NCBI GenBank assembly: GCA_928212115.1
Contig: CAKMRJ010003334.1
Coordinates: 103,637,937 to 103,701,936, forward strand
Origin: Lactuca virosa
Taxonomy: Eukaryota > Streptophyta > Magnoliopsida > Asterales > Asteraceae
Reading direction: 5' to 3'
Length of the DNA stretch: 64,000 nt
Positions 1-10,376 of this stretch are shown piece by piece (position 1 is the first letter of the stretch; every line of letters begins with the position of its first letter). The position numbers and the translations under genes were made by a program. The notes beneath the pieces were generated by a model, which had not been told where the DNA came from, ran no database searches, and saw only the letters and a list, made by a program, of their open reading frames with translations.

Positions 1-3000
1 ACGCTTCAGACAATCTACAGTCGGATTCATGACAGTCTTACCTTTACCTACTTCCAAAGTATGATTGACTGTGGATGTTTGAATAACCTAGTTATTCTGG
101 AAGTCAAAACATGCGAAGTAAAACACAAGAATAATTGAATCCAAAATGGTCTCAAAACTTTTAAGTATAAATAAAGCACCTTTTATTTAATCACCATATT
201 GATTACACATTATTCATTGTATAATGTTTTGGATAATCAACTTAATACTTGAATTGAAACAACAATAGTTTATCCCATGCTCCAAGCATGCACACTATGT
301 GTACCTATGGTCCTTACTTTGTGAAATAGATCAATTGAACACATTTCCAATTATGCTCATTTCACAATTCTAATCCTTATCATAAGTGTAAGAATACCAA
401 ATTTTGCCACTATTAGAATATGTTAGATTCTAACATTTTATGCAACGATCCTTTCGTAATGTCACAACACCAAAGCCACCAAGACTTTGCCAATGATATT
501 ACAGAGTGCTTTATTGGAGATTGTTACAAGGCAATTCCATAGATACGAAGTCTCACATTCAAAGTACATTCCTTTGAACATCCTTCTTGCATAAAAGTTT
601 CTAATCTAGACATATATTCTTGATATCCAACTCCCATTTATGGAAACATTTCCATATTTTCCATATTACAACTCATTCTAATTAGAATCATATCTATTCA
701 TAATAATGTCGATATGTTCCATCCAATACTCTACTTCCAACTGCCCACAAGTGACCAATCCTTGGCGAACCCTAGATTGTTCTTGACAGTTGTTTAATTA
801 ATTTCAATCATATTTGGTTCTGGTCCTTTTTCCCTCTTAATGCCCTAGGCATTTGGAAAATCAAAACGGTCGAATATTATAGCATATGCAATCGATCCTA
901 TACCCGAAGCGTATGGGATACGATACGCAATGAAAAAGTGATACTTTACCAGTCTCTTGCCATAATATTGCCATATATAGGATTCCCTTTTGTTGAATCT
1001 TTTCAACATAACATCCATATATATATCTTTTGACTAAATTTGATTAAAATTTATCGATCTAAGCTTCTAGATTTGAAATGAAGTATAATATTCTCTACCT
1101 TAATTATAGCAAAACAACCTTTCAACCCCTGCAACTTTGCAAAGTGAAACCTTTTTTTTCTATAACTAATATTGCTAACTTGCAACACTTAAAATATTAA
1201 TCATGCTCCCACTAACATGATGAGTATATCCTTACCAGCATAACACTTATGCTCCCACTAGCTTTGACATGTATCCAGAAATCAACTGAACTTCTAGAAA
1301 ACAATACTTATTGAATTTCTTAACGAAAGTTCATATTTTTTATATGAGATGCTTTGATAAGACTTTATCTAAGCTCATACACCTTTAATTAGAAAGCTCA
1401 TATGTGTGTCTAAACAATTTCAGAACTTACAAACATAAGTCTTAATTGTTCAAACTAATTGCCAAATCTCACAATTCGAACTATTAAGAGGGATGTCGTA
1501 TTCATAATCGAATTTAAGAATTCAATTTACACAATCGCTATCTCCTTAAATCTTCCTAGTGAAAGTATTTCCTCACAATCATTTTTCATGAAGCGGAGAG
1601 AAACCTTATCACTTATATTTTATGGTGTATGTGTTCCTATCCATGTGAATTTGTCATAACCATAATCATAAGACAATGTTTGTGACAAATCCAAACTCAT
1701 ATGGACTGAATTTGTTCAATCTTAACTTCTTGCCATCTGGCAGCACAAGGGCCTACCATGTCTTCCAAGTAGTTGAGCAGCTTACCCATACAGATCAATG
1801 AACTTTCATTGATTAAGGTGCTTCTGCCTTTATGCATTCAAATGAGAACTCATAGAATTCACATGCATAGTCAACTCAACTGGAATGGCATAGAAACAAG
1901 AATATGTCAATCACGATAGGTTATAAACCTCAAGTCGTGTGCTAGTGATAAACAATTAGGTTTATTCTTGATTAGTTCTTGAAGCTATTCAAGACCATTA
2001 AGACTGCCACTGACCTCTTGACATATAAGATTCTCTTGTCAAGAGACATTTCTTGACAAACAAATATTCAAGAGTTAGTGTGGATTCTTATCAAGTTAAA
2101 CACTTTACACAATTGGTCTTAGTTGGTCTTTGTCTTATCCAAGACATCACAACTTACCAACTTCAAATGTACAAGAGTAAGAAACTTTTCTACTCCATAT
2201 TTGATGAGTGTTATAAACCTTCTTAAGATGATGTCACTCAAGTCACAATCCTGGAGTTCAACTCCAAGACTTGATTTCGGAACGAAGTATGATTCACCTT
2301 TTGATTTAAACAATTTCAACAATTTCTGATTCCTCTTCTTAGCCACACTGGTGCACTAAGGTGTCCTTAGAGGATCAATTGTGATATGGATTCATAATCA
2401 CTAAGTTAATCATAAAACATGATACTTAAGTACTCTCCCATCTTTTCAGATTGGAGAAACTTTTGTCTTTCTGCGTAATTGATTCTTCTTATTCGTTCTG
2501 CTATTCATTGAAACTTTTCCAATGATTCAGAATCATACTTAATCTTTTAAGCATAACCACATTTACTAAACTTTTAGCAAATCATGACGAATATTCTTAT
2601 CGTTCTTTGTGGTGGACCTGGATTAGTGCACAACAATGCGTACTAGATCTCCTAGTCCTTCTCTTGACTCACATACTTATGTGAACAAGGAATCAGTCTT
2701 AATTTCCCAAATACGAAGGTTCTCATTCATCATACAATACCAGTTGCATGATTCCAAGTTTCTGTCCAATTGAAACTTGGGCGATGAGAATCTTTCCTTA
2801 TTTGGTAAAATTTCTGACACTACCACAAATAACATAACTAAGAATCATATCCATTTCAATATTGCTAATAATAGAAACAAACAAACATCAATTTTCATAA
2901 ATAACATTGCAAGGATAAATAAATAAGATAAAACTAAAAATTTCATTTATTTATAAAACGCGGAAAAACTTGTCCTTACAACGCAATTCAAATGAAAACT

Positions 3001-3122
3001 ATGCTTATTACATATTCCTAAGCAATCTATCCTAACTCTTAAACAACAGCTCAAAAAATCAGATCTTTGAATTATGCGATCGAAGTCCATTTCTTCGTGA
3101 TCAGACTCAGCTCACTCTTCAT
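1..3122 (-). other. Non-coding 3' internal region of the Copia-type element
   Basis: AT-rich sequence with no convincing frame on either strand; the longest frames are under 80 codons and match nothing I recognise. On the minus strand around 1200-1260 there are stretches such as AGTGGGAGCAT that weakly recall the DNA encoding the Copia RT active-site region, so part of this may be very decayed pol. It sits downstream of gag, where pol should be. Confidence 0.5.
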
Positions 3123-3893
3123 TTAAGCTTCCTTTCTTTTCTTCGATCCTACAAAACATCAAAATGTAATAATATCACATCATGTATTTAGAATATACAA
3201 ATAGGAACTTAATAGAGTTAGATAGTGGATTTTACCTGAAGTAGAGTCATACATCTTGACTCTCCCATCTCTTAGATCTGTCAGGTAGTCAGGGCAGCTT
3301 CGCAACCAATGCCCCTTCTCTTGGCAGTAGAAACAAGTAGACTCTTTTGGAATAGCACACGGGACAATCTCAGACTTAGCCTTTTATGGACTTCCAATGT
3401 CGCCATTTTCAATGTCCATGGAAGTTTGGGAGGTTGATCTACCAAACAAATTTGCTTGACCAGTGTGCCAAATCATTGTTGATTCAGCAGCAATAAGCAA
3501 ATAAGTCAAATCAATGAGGGTCACGTCGTGGTCCATCATATAGTACTCTCTAATGAACTCACTATATGAGTCAGGAAGTGATTGAAGAACCAAGTCAACA
3601 GCCAACTTCCTTGAGATTTCGACGCCCGACATTCCCAACTTGTCAATATGCAACTTCATATCCAAGACATGGGCACATACAAACTTTCCATCTTTGTGTT
3701 TGTTTGCCAAAAGGGCTTGAGTGACCTTGAACTTTTCAAGTCTTCGAACACGTGGGTCAGGGAGAATTATTGGAGGAGGTGGAGGAAGTGAAGCATGATT
3801 TCCATTTCCACAATCCAATCGTGGAGCATCATCCTCATCTGGAAAACCTTTTCCAAAGGTTTCAGGAAGACCATAGTTGTTAGATTTTGACAT
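3123..3893 (-). pseudogene. Copia-type gag with zinc knuckle and a small intron
   Basis: Translation from the ATG at 3893 gives a UBN2/Copia-type capsid region: residues about 50-150 include 'KFKVTQALLANK', then a '...LQSLPDSYSEFI' stretch. The frame meets a TAA at 3384-3386. It then continues into a CX2CX4HX4C zinc knuckle (CFYCQEKGHWLRSC, near 3300-3340), the RNA-binding motif of nucleocapsids. At 3149-3235 lies an 87-nt segment with GT...AG ends on the minus strand. Joining its flanks extends the frame to a basic tail (SKKRKEA) and a stop at 3123-3125. So this looks like a gag-only gene of two exons, now broken by one stop. Family knowledge: such gag proteins form the virus-like particle that packages element RNA. 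Confidence 0.72.
3149..3235 (-). other. Probable spliceosomal intron inside the gag gene
   Basis: On the minus strand the 5' junction reads TTCAG|GTAAAA and the 3' junction reads TTTTGTAG|GATCG. The 87-nt length is typical of short plant introns. Removing it keeps the frame and adds nine residues before a stop. Not proven without transcript data. Confidence 0.55.
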
Positions 3894-4809
3894 CTACAAA
3901 ACGGGAGAAATTCAAGTTAGTTGATTCAATCCTTAATATAACACCCAAATGAAATATTAAGGCTAGGATCCAACACAATATTCTACAGCTCGGAAGAGGG
4001 ATGTCGTAATCCAGTTGCAGAATATTTGAAGGTAGGTAAATGACAATTTACCAATTTCCACCATGAAAAACGAAAATGAAAATTAGGTTTTAAATGAATT
4101 GAAACTCCTAGATCTTTTGAGATTCATTAAACTTTTCAATGGCATGTTTAATCTCGATTATGCCCTTCAAGTTTGTGATTGGGATGCCGAGGATCACAAA
4201 CAAGGTGTGGATAACCATGCAAATTAGCTTGGTACTCTCGAAGATGTCTATCACATAATCAATGTGTCGGTTAACCACACACGCTCCATTGATCTATGAT
4301 AATCTACGAGCCACCCATTGTCATCCTTCATTGGTCCCATATTAGTGTGCTGGTTAACCACACACGCTCCACTAACGACCAACAAGGTACAATGTGCAAT
4401 TTCATGGATTAGCACCAACTCCACATTTTTCCTAAAGTAACTAAGATTTGGGAATTTATAAAAGTGTTTAGTTACTTCTTATTTCATTATACTTATAATG
4501 GAAGGTTGTGTCCTATCCTACCCGTTCGGAAAACGACCCTCCACTAGTCAAGGGTGCGGTGGGTAAGAGTGGATACCCAATAGGGGTCATTTTACAAGCC
4601 GCTTCCTTAAACACCCCTTATAGGCCAGCTTCGTGAATGAGGCCTACTAACGGTAAGACTAACATTTACTCATACATATATAATATTAAACTTTTAATTT
4701 GATTAATCTTAAACCATATAATTATGGATTTATTAATTATCTCTTTTAATTAAACTCTTAATTAAATTAATAAAACTATAAGGGTGTAATTTGAACTTTT
4801 CAAAATACT
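3894..4809 (-). other. Leader of the Copia-type element, distal part
   Basis: This untranslated region lies between the gag ATG and the point where the Gypsy element inserted. It contains two copies of a phrase with core GGTTAACCACACACGCTCCA (near 4270 and 4350) and no frame of interest. The leader resumes at 17063. Confidence 0.5.
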
Positions 4810-4814
4810 AGGGT
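4810..4814. repeat. Target site duplication AGGGT, left copy
   Basis: The five bases directly left of the LTR start match 17058-17062 directly right of the other LTR. This defines the borders of the Gypsy element exactly. Confidence 0.9.
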
Positions 4815-5039
4815 TGTAACATACACGTGCAGTTATCGTGTTATGTAATTTTAAAAGTGAATAATATTATGAAATATTATATAATTATGAGTATTGAGTT
4901 CTAATGGATAGTTTTTACTAGAAATGAAGTAAAACTATGTTTAGAATCATTCAGAATGTTTTGAAGTCTTATGACATTCCGAACAAAAGGCAAATATTGA
5001 AATTTAACGAGAATATAAATTTTGAAATAAGTAGAATTT

Positions 5040-5640
5040 TATTATTGAAATTTGTAGATAATTTTGTTAGAAACATTTAGGCGAAAACCTCATCGAAATC
5101 CGAGTTATAACGAAGAAGTTATCACCAATCGAAGATCCGCGACAAAACTCCACGGCGCTGAATGACGTAAAAAGTGAGTTTTTGATAAACTACTTTTTAG
5201 CCTTGGTGATCTAAATGAAAGTCGTAGTATTTGTTAATCCGGGAATTTTCATAAAAAGAACGTCAAAATCTGACTTCGTATGAGAAAGTTATGATTTTTC
5301 TAAGTTTCAGAATAGCAGTAGACAGCTAAAAACTCGAAATAAAGATCGAGTGATTTTTAGCCGACGTAATCTAAACGAGAATCGAAGGTCTCGTCAATAG
5401 TAGTACAACGGTAAAACAACTGACGAAAACGGACGTCGGATGAAGAAGTTATGAATTTTTAAACTGATTTTCCTGTCCGAGTCTGTTAAAAATAATAATA
5501 TTAAAAACAAATTCAAAATTAGCCGACAGAGTCTAAATAAAAGTTGTAGAGTATATTCCCGCCTACGCGTGCATATAAAGAACGTCAAAAACGGAGCTCG
5601 TATGCGAAAGTTATGAATTTCGGAAGTTTTTGTCTCAAAA
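5040..5640 (+). repeat. Four degenerate ~164-bp tandem repeats in the LTR
   Basis: Each unit ends in a GAAGTTAT/GAAAGTTATGA phrase. The AAGTT cores lie at 5116, 5286, 5446 and 5608, so the spacings are 170, 160 and 162 bp. Units also share a TCTAAA..AAAGTCGTAG-like phrase and, in two of them, AAGAACGTCAAAA. The other LTR has the same array. Confidence 0.75.
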
Positions 5641-5947
5641 ATCGAGAAATCCTTGAAAACCGGATAATTTCGCATGAACAGTAACCGCCACGTCACCTCA
5701 CGCCCGCAGCTGCCTAGTGTCCGCCTCGTGTCAGTCGCTGATTCGTCCGAAGCCGCGGTCCAATGGGAAACCGACGCGCCTCGCATCCGTGGCGTCTTCC
5801 GAGCTCGGACGCGTGTACAACCTTTGGTCTGACGCGTGCCATCTTCGTGTCTTATCTGAAGCGCGCCAGCTACCTCCCCTCCGGATCCGAGCCTCGCATC
5901 TGCTGCCGTGTGGAGCCCTCTCAGCCACTGATCTTCGGTCTCGCACC

Positions 5948-5955
5948 CTATAAAG
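5948..5955 (+). promoter_or_regulatory. TATA box of the 5' LTR
   Basis: CTATAAAG follows a GC-rich block that includes CCAATGG at about 5760. It is preserved in the other LTR at 15969-15976. The expected transcription start is about 30 bp downstream. Confidence 0.65.
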
Positions 5956-7035
5956 GGGGGGGGGGTTGCGAGATCTCCCGGGTAATGTTTGAGTTTTGCC
6001 CCTTTTCACCCCTAAACTTTATTTTAAGCCATTTTTAATCCCCCGAAGCCCCAGAATCATTCCTAACACCCAAAATACGTTCCGAAGTGCCCGAGAAGCC
6101 CGAGAAATTTATCTTTTCGATTTGAAGCTCAACCTTCGCAAGGCCCATTTTTCAATAAAACTCCTGGTTTTCAACGTAGGAACTTTATTATTGTAACGAA
6201 GTGTTGCACAAATTACTATTTTAACCCCCGGTTATTTCACGGTGAGTTCAATATATAGGAACAATTGTATGTTATGTGCTATATGTGCTATGTGCTTTTC
6301 CGTTGTTATTATTTCTGCTATTTATGATAGCAAAAGCTATACCTTTGACCATGTGATCAGTGAAAGGACTTAGATTCACGGTGGTACTGGTATGTTGCCT
6401 CTGGCCATGTAGAGCATGTCTCGTAAGAGAATGACTTCTATTCTATGGCATTGGCAGAAAGTTAGACAGGGCTGAAAGCCTGAAATCTACCAAAATGTTT
6501 AATCAGAAAGTGTATGTGTTATGTGCCATTTGGGCCGAAGCTTTATTGATGTATATCAAGTATGGAAATTGTTATGTCTCATTGATTGTATATCTTTGAA
6601 TCAAATCATTGATTGATATGGAAAGTTTGTCACATGATTCACATATGCCTTTGTTGTTCCTTGTTCCTCTTTGCTTCTGCCATATTGAAGTATATATATA
6701 TATGGCATAACGTTATATTGTATCTATTATTGAACTCACTAAGCGTCACCGCTTACCCCTCTCAATGTTTAACAAATTGCAAGAGATAAATAACCAGTAT
6801 AATCGTATACTGTTGGAAGATTTTGAATAGTTTGAAACTATTGTATTTTGTACTCATGTATGTATAAATTATAGTATCCTGGGAAGTTATGTAATATATA
6901 ACACTTTGTAATAGTCGGTTTGTATCCAGTCTTATGTAAACAAGTTATCAATGTAAAATATTGTTTTTATGAATATGCAAGCAGCATGTTTTTGAGTAAC
7001 AATTGTCAAATATGAAAGTGTGGGTCTTTCAATCA

Positions 7036-7047
7036 TGGTATCAGAAT
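7036..7047 (+). other. Primer binding site, Met-tRNA type
   Basis: TGGTATCAGAAT begins four bases after the LTR end. It matches the 3' end of plant initiator tRNA-Met (TGGTATCAGAGC) except at the last two bases. Confidence 0.8.
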
Positions 7048-7230
7048 GGTGGTTTAAGTGAACTAAATTCCACGGATTGGTATTTAGACTTAAACCGTCA
7101 GAAGTTCAATATATGAACGGATTCATTAGGAGTATATGGATACAAACCATAGGAAAGACTTAAGTAAAGTATTAGGTAATAATAAATCCTAATATTCTAA
7201 AATACTATATTGCTACAGATTTTCAGAAGA

Positions 7231-8766
7231 ATGGCTGAACAGGAAGGTAGCCATACACTAGAAGTGGGTGGAGATCCTAAACCTGGTGAAGTAAATACTC
7301 CAGTATCCCCTCGTGAGGAGCGACTCTTGGGTAAACTTACTGGTATTATTCGGCAGACTCTCGAAGAGCACAAGAAAGATAATGATAAAGGCAAAGAGAA
7401 AGCCACTGGAGAATCTTCAAAAGGAGAGATGAAGTGTCCCTCGTTCAAAGATTTCAAGAGTAGTGGTGCTACGGAGTTTTCAGGTGCCATTAATCCTATT
7501 GTTGTTCTAACTTGGATTCAGAACACAGAGAAAGAATTTCGTATTTCTCACGTGGATAATGAGGACAAGGCAAATTATGCTTCTGCAATGTTCACGTAAG
7601 AGGCCCTGGTCTGGTGGGAAGCAACATTTGAAGCTCTTAAAGAGTATAATCAGGAGAATTTGTCTTGGGGAATGTTCAAAACTCGCTTACTAGAAAAGTA
7701 TTGTCCTATGGATATGATAAGAAGATTGGAGAAAGAGTTTCTTGAGCTTAAGCAAGAAGGAATGACCGTGAATGAGTATGAAACTCAATTCAATCAAAGA
7801 CCATGTTTTGCTGCAAAGTATATCCCAACTGAAGACGATACAATTCAGTTATTCTTGGATGAACTGCAGTATTAAATCCGCGATTTCGTAGCTAATTGGG
7901 ATGTTCTGTCCTTTGACAAAGCTGTTGAGTATGCTCAAAAGCGTGAGCATGACTTAGAGATACGTGGTGCCACTCTTTCTGTTCCAAAGCATCCACGTAT
8001 CGATCAATCGGTTCCTGTTTCCTCTATTCCATTAGCTCTATCTGTTCGATCTGATTCTAATACAAGAGAGCAATCTCAGAACGTCGTTCGTGGTCGCGAT
8101 AGATCACAATCTTTTTCTATTCAATCGCTATCATGTCGTATTTGTGGAAAGAATCATCCGAGCAAATGCAAAATAGAAAAGGAATCTGTGGTCTGCTATG
8201 GATGTGGAGAAGCGGGTCACATAAAGCCAGTTTGCCCAAGGAAGGATGTTACTTGCTATGCATGTGGTATTACTGGCCACAAGAATCGTTTTTGCCCTAC
8301 TCTTACTAGTCAAATGGCGGGAAGTCAAGCTTCCGTCCAACAACCAAAGAATACTCCAACTAAAAAGGAGGAGGTGCCAAAAGCTAAGGGTCGTGCATTC
8401 CAGATTACCACAGAGGAGGAACACGAGGACCCGGATGTTGTGACGGGTACATTTCTTGTCAACTCTAGACCTACTCACATCTTATTTGATTCTGGTGCCT
8501 CAGATTCTTTTGTGTCTTGTGAATTTGCGCATTCTTTCCAAATTGCTTGTTATTCGTTCGCCCAACCATTCCACGTAGATATCATAAGAAGTATATCATT
8601 ATTTGCTAATAAAATCTATAGAGATTGTGTCATAGAAATTGAAGGCTATAATTTTCTTGCCAATCTGATTCCTATCTCCTTACCCAACTTTGATATTATT
8701 CTCGGCATGGAATGGTTGTTAAAGAACACACTCAGACGTGAAAAGTTTCTTTGTGAAAACTTATGA
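7231..8766 (+). pseudogene. Gypsy gag-protease, two in-frame stops
   Basis: One continuous frame of 512 codons from ATG 7231 to the stop at 8764-8766, broken only by TAA at 7597-7599 and 7873-7875. Capsid region (codons ~60-220): 'PIVVLTWIQNTEKEF', 'WGMFKTRLLEKY' and 'NEYETQF', typical of Retrotrans_gag. A basic linker follows. Then come zinc knuckles CRICGKNHPSKC, CYGCGEAGHIKPVC and CYACGITGHKNRFC. The retropepsin has LFDSGASDSFVS (catalytic DSG) and ends near IILGMEWL. A splice-acceptor-like TTTTCAG lies just before the start codon. Pol is absent after the protease. Inference: this is a deletion derivative that needed trans-acting RT and integrase. Confidence 0.85.
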
Positions 8767-9047
8767 ATGGTGACTTGGGAACTGCGAGACAATACTTGGG
8801 ACGAGTATGAGTAGGTGTGAATAGTAGTAGAGGCCTATACTACTGGAAGCACAAGACTCACACTTGGATCAGGGAAAGTCACAAGGTTACCAAGAAGCTA
8901 GTAATCGATTCCGTTTTTGTTCGAGTATGTCATTACCTTCGTTTCGGTGATGACTAAGAAGATGATTTTTCGTTCAGACCTAAATGGTCGTAAAGAATCG
9001 AGTCCGACTAATATAGATCTGCGAAGTGAATTGATTGGTTCAGAGCA
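8767..9047 (+). other. Leader-like stretch with a copy of the conserved hairpin
   Basis: No convincing frame. It contains a hairpin at 8806-8862 that in other elements lies about 97 nt before the gag start codon. Its position after the protease suggests the element was rearranged, with pol replaced by leader-like sequence. Confidence 0.45.
8806..8862 (+). other. Conserved two-stem hairpin, copy A
   Basis: Outer arms are TATGAGT and ACTCACA (one mismatch). Inner arms AGTAGTA and TACTACT surround the palindrome AGGCCT. Compared with copies B-D, both sides of the stem have changed together. Confidence 0.65.
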
Positions 9048-9480
9048 TGTTGGGTCAAAAATATGGTTTATACTTTACTTTTCTAGGAAAATGTATTTTT
9101 GTGTCTTGGACCGTAAACAACTTGGTGTTTACGGTCGTATACGTGTTTACGGCCGTGAACAGGTTTACGGTCGTGAGCCTGTTCACGGCCCATGTCGACT
9201 ATATATAGGGTGATGAGTGCATAATTGTAGAGTTAAGGAGAGCTTAAGTGTGTGAAACCCAAGGTGTTCTAGAGAGAGAAAGTGAGAGAGAAGAGAGGAG
9301 CTTTAGTGTGTGTTAGTGTGTGTGAATCTTGTATCTGGATCTTAATTCATATCAATTCATACAAGATTCATCATCTTCTTCTTCTCCTTCTTCTTCATTT
9401 GATCTGGCATCATCCGTTTGATTGGGATTCCGCACCATCAAACGGATCTGATTGATACACAAGCAGATTGGGGACTTACA
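9048..9480 (+). repeat. 5' LTR of the nested Copia element (433 bp)
   Basis: It starts TGTTGGGTCAAAA and ends GGGGACTTACA. It contains repeated GTTTACGG(C/T)CGT phrases (9126-9195), a TATA box CTATATATAG (9199-9208) and a CT-rich tract (9370-9400). The 3' copy has an additional GTTTACGGC phrase. Confidence 0.88.
9199..9208 (+). promoter_or_regulatory. TATA box of the Copia LTR
   Basis: CTATATATAG lies directly after the GTTTACGGCC phrases and is conserved at 14296-14305 in the 3' LTR. Confidence 0.65.
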
Positions 9481-9482
9481 AT

Positions 9483-9494
9483 TGGTATCAGAGC
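9483..9494 (+). other. Primer binding site, Met-tRNA type
   Basis: TGGTATCAGAGC, two bases after the LTR, is the exact complement expected for plant initiator tRNA-Met. Confidence 0.88.
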
Positions 9495-9663
9495 TTGGAT
9501 TGTATCAATCATTTTTGTCAGATATGGAGCTTATTTGATCGTATTTTTGAAGGATTTTTGCGTTTTTGGATAGATCTTGGCAAAATAAGGGGGGTTTGTT
9601 CTTCGTGTTTTTGATAAAAACGAGTTTTGGAGCAAAAAGGGTGAAAAACGTTGTTTTTGGTCG

Positions 9664-9880
9664 TAACCAGCGAGGGTGTGGCGGCGTGTACGGTCAGCAG
9701 CTAGGGTTTCCGAAGTTTGCGGCCGGAGTTTACGGCCTCGGAGTTTACGGTCTGAGATTACGGCCCGGAGTTTACGGTCCGAGATTACGGCCGGTCTTCG
9801 CACGTATACGGCTTCGGAGTTCACGGCCCGCGGTTCACGGCCAGCCTTGCCTCGGAGTTTACGGCCTGCTCGTTTGCGGT
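9664..9880 (+). repeat. Leader array of GTTTACGGCC-like decamers
   Basis: At least ten variants of (G)TTTACGGCC, GATTACGGCC and GTTCACGGCC occur in about 200 bp, the same phrase as in the LTRs of this element. Long frames on both strands here result from the repeat and are not proteins. Confidence 0.7.
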
Positions 9881-9963
9881 CCACGTCCTCGCATCGCATC
9901 TCGTCTTCGATCAGAGTCCGAAGTTCGCATCTGTGTTCATTAAAAAAAAAAGGGAAGCGATTT

Positions 9964-10038
9964 TGCAGGTGCCGGGGATCGAACCCGGGCCTCCTCCCAA
10001 AATTACCCAGCGCCTTAACCAACTCCTCTAGCTAGCTG
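9964..10038 (-). other. tRNA-like sequence, possible SINE head or tRNA relic
   Basis: Read on the minus strand, there is an A-box-like TAGCTAGAGGAGTTGG, then a perfect five-pair T-arm (CCGGG-TTCGATC-CCCGG) containing a B box. The anticodon arm does not fold well and no matching 5' acceptor strand is visible, so it is not an intact tRNA gene. It may be a SINE head or captured tRNA relic inside the leader. Confidence 0.5.
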
Positions 10039-10376
10039 GATGATAAATCCCTTCGTTTTTTTAATTCAAAAGGCGTTATTCTCTCGGTTCCAGTTTCGCA
10101 TTTTTTACATTTTCAGCCCAAAATCAATTTTCTTTTCTTTTTAAATTACATTTTCAACCCAAAATTTTAGATTTTAATTTTTGACTTTTAATTTTGACTT
10201 TGACTTATAAAGTATCACCTTTGACTTTAAACTTTGACTTTCTCGTTTAACTTTCAAATTTTCAAATTTAGCTTTTCGGTTTGACTTTTAAGTTTGACTT
10301 TTAAGTTTGACTTTTTAAATTTGACTTTTAAGGTTGACTTTTGAGTTTTTAAGTCAAAGGGCATTTTTGATAAACA

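Larger units (their letters stand above)
4815..7031 (+). repeat. 5' LTR of the Gypsy element (2217 bp)
   Basis: It starts TGTAACATACACG and ends GGGTCTTTCA, followed by the primer site. Internal parts in order: about four degenerate repeats of roughly 164 bp (5040-5640); a GC-rich block (5690-5945); a TATA box (5948-5955); a G run; a downstream transcribed part; and the conserved AACTCACTAAGC...GCTTAC box at 6732-6756. Open frames in the GC-rich block run on both strands and look fortuitous. Confidence 0.9.

Noticed and set aside
1..3122. A host gene in the left 3 kb
   Set aside because: No frame over 80 codons and no splice-linked exons; it follows a retroelement gag and is best read as its decayed interior.
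5394..6038. Arg-rich frames in the LTR GC block (both strands)
   Set aside because: Overlapping on all frames and matched at 15480-16096 only because the LTRs are copies.
9531..10035. Long frames on both strands (119-163 codons)
   Set aside because: Produced by the GTTTACGGCC array and the tRNA-like sequence; composition is repetitive and there is no start context.
9964..10038. Functional tRNA gene
   Set aside because: Anticodon arm does not fold and the acceptor strand is missing; kept only as tRNA-like.
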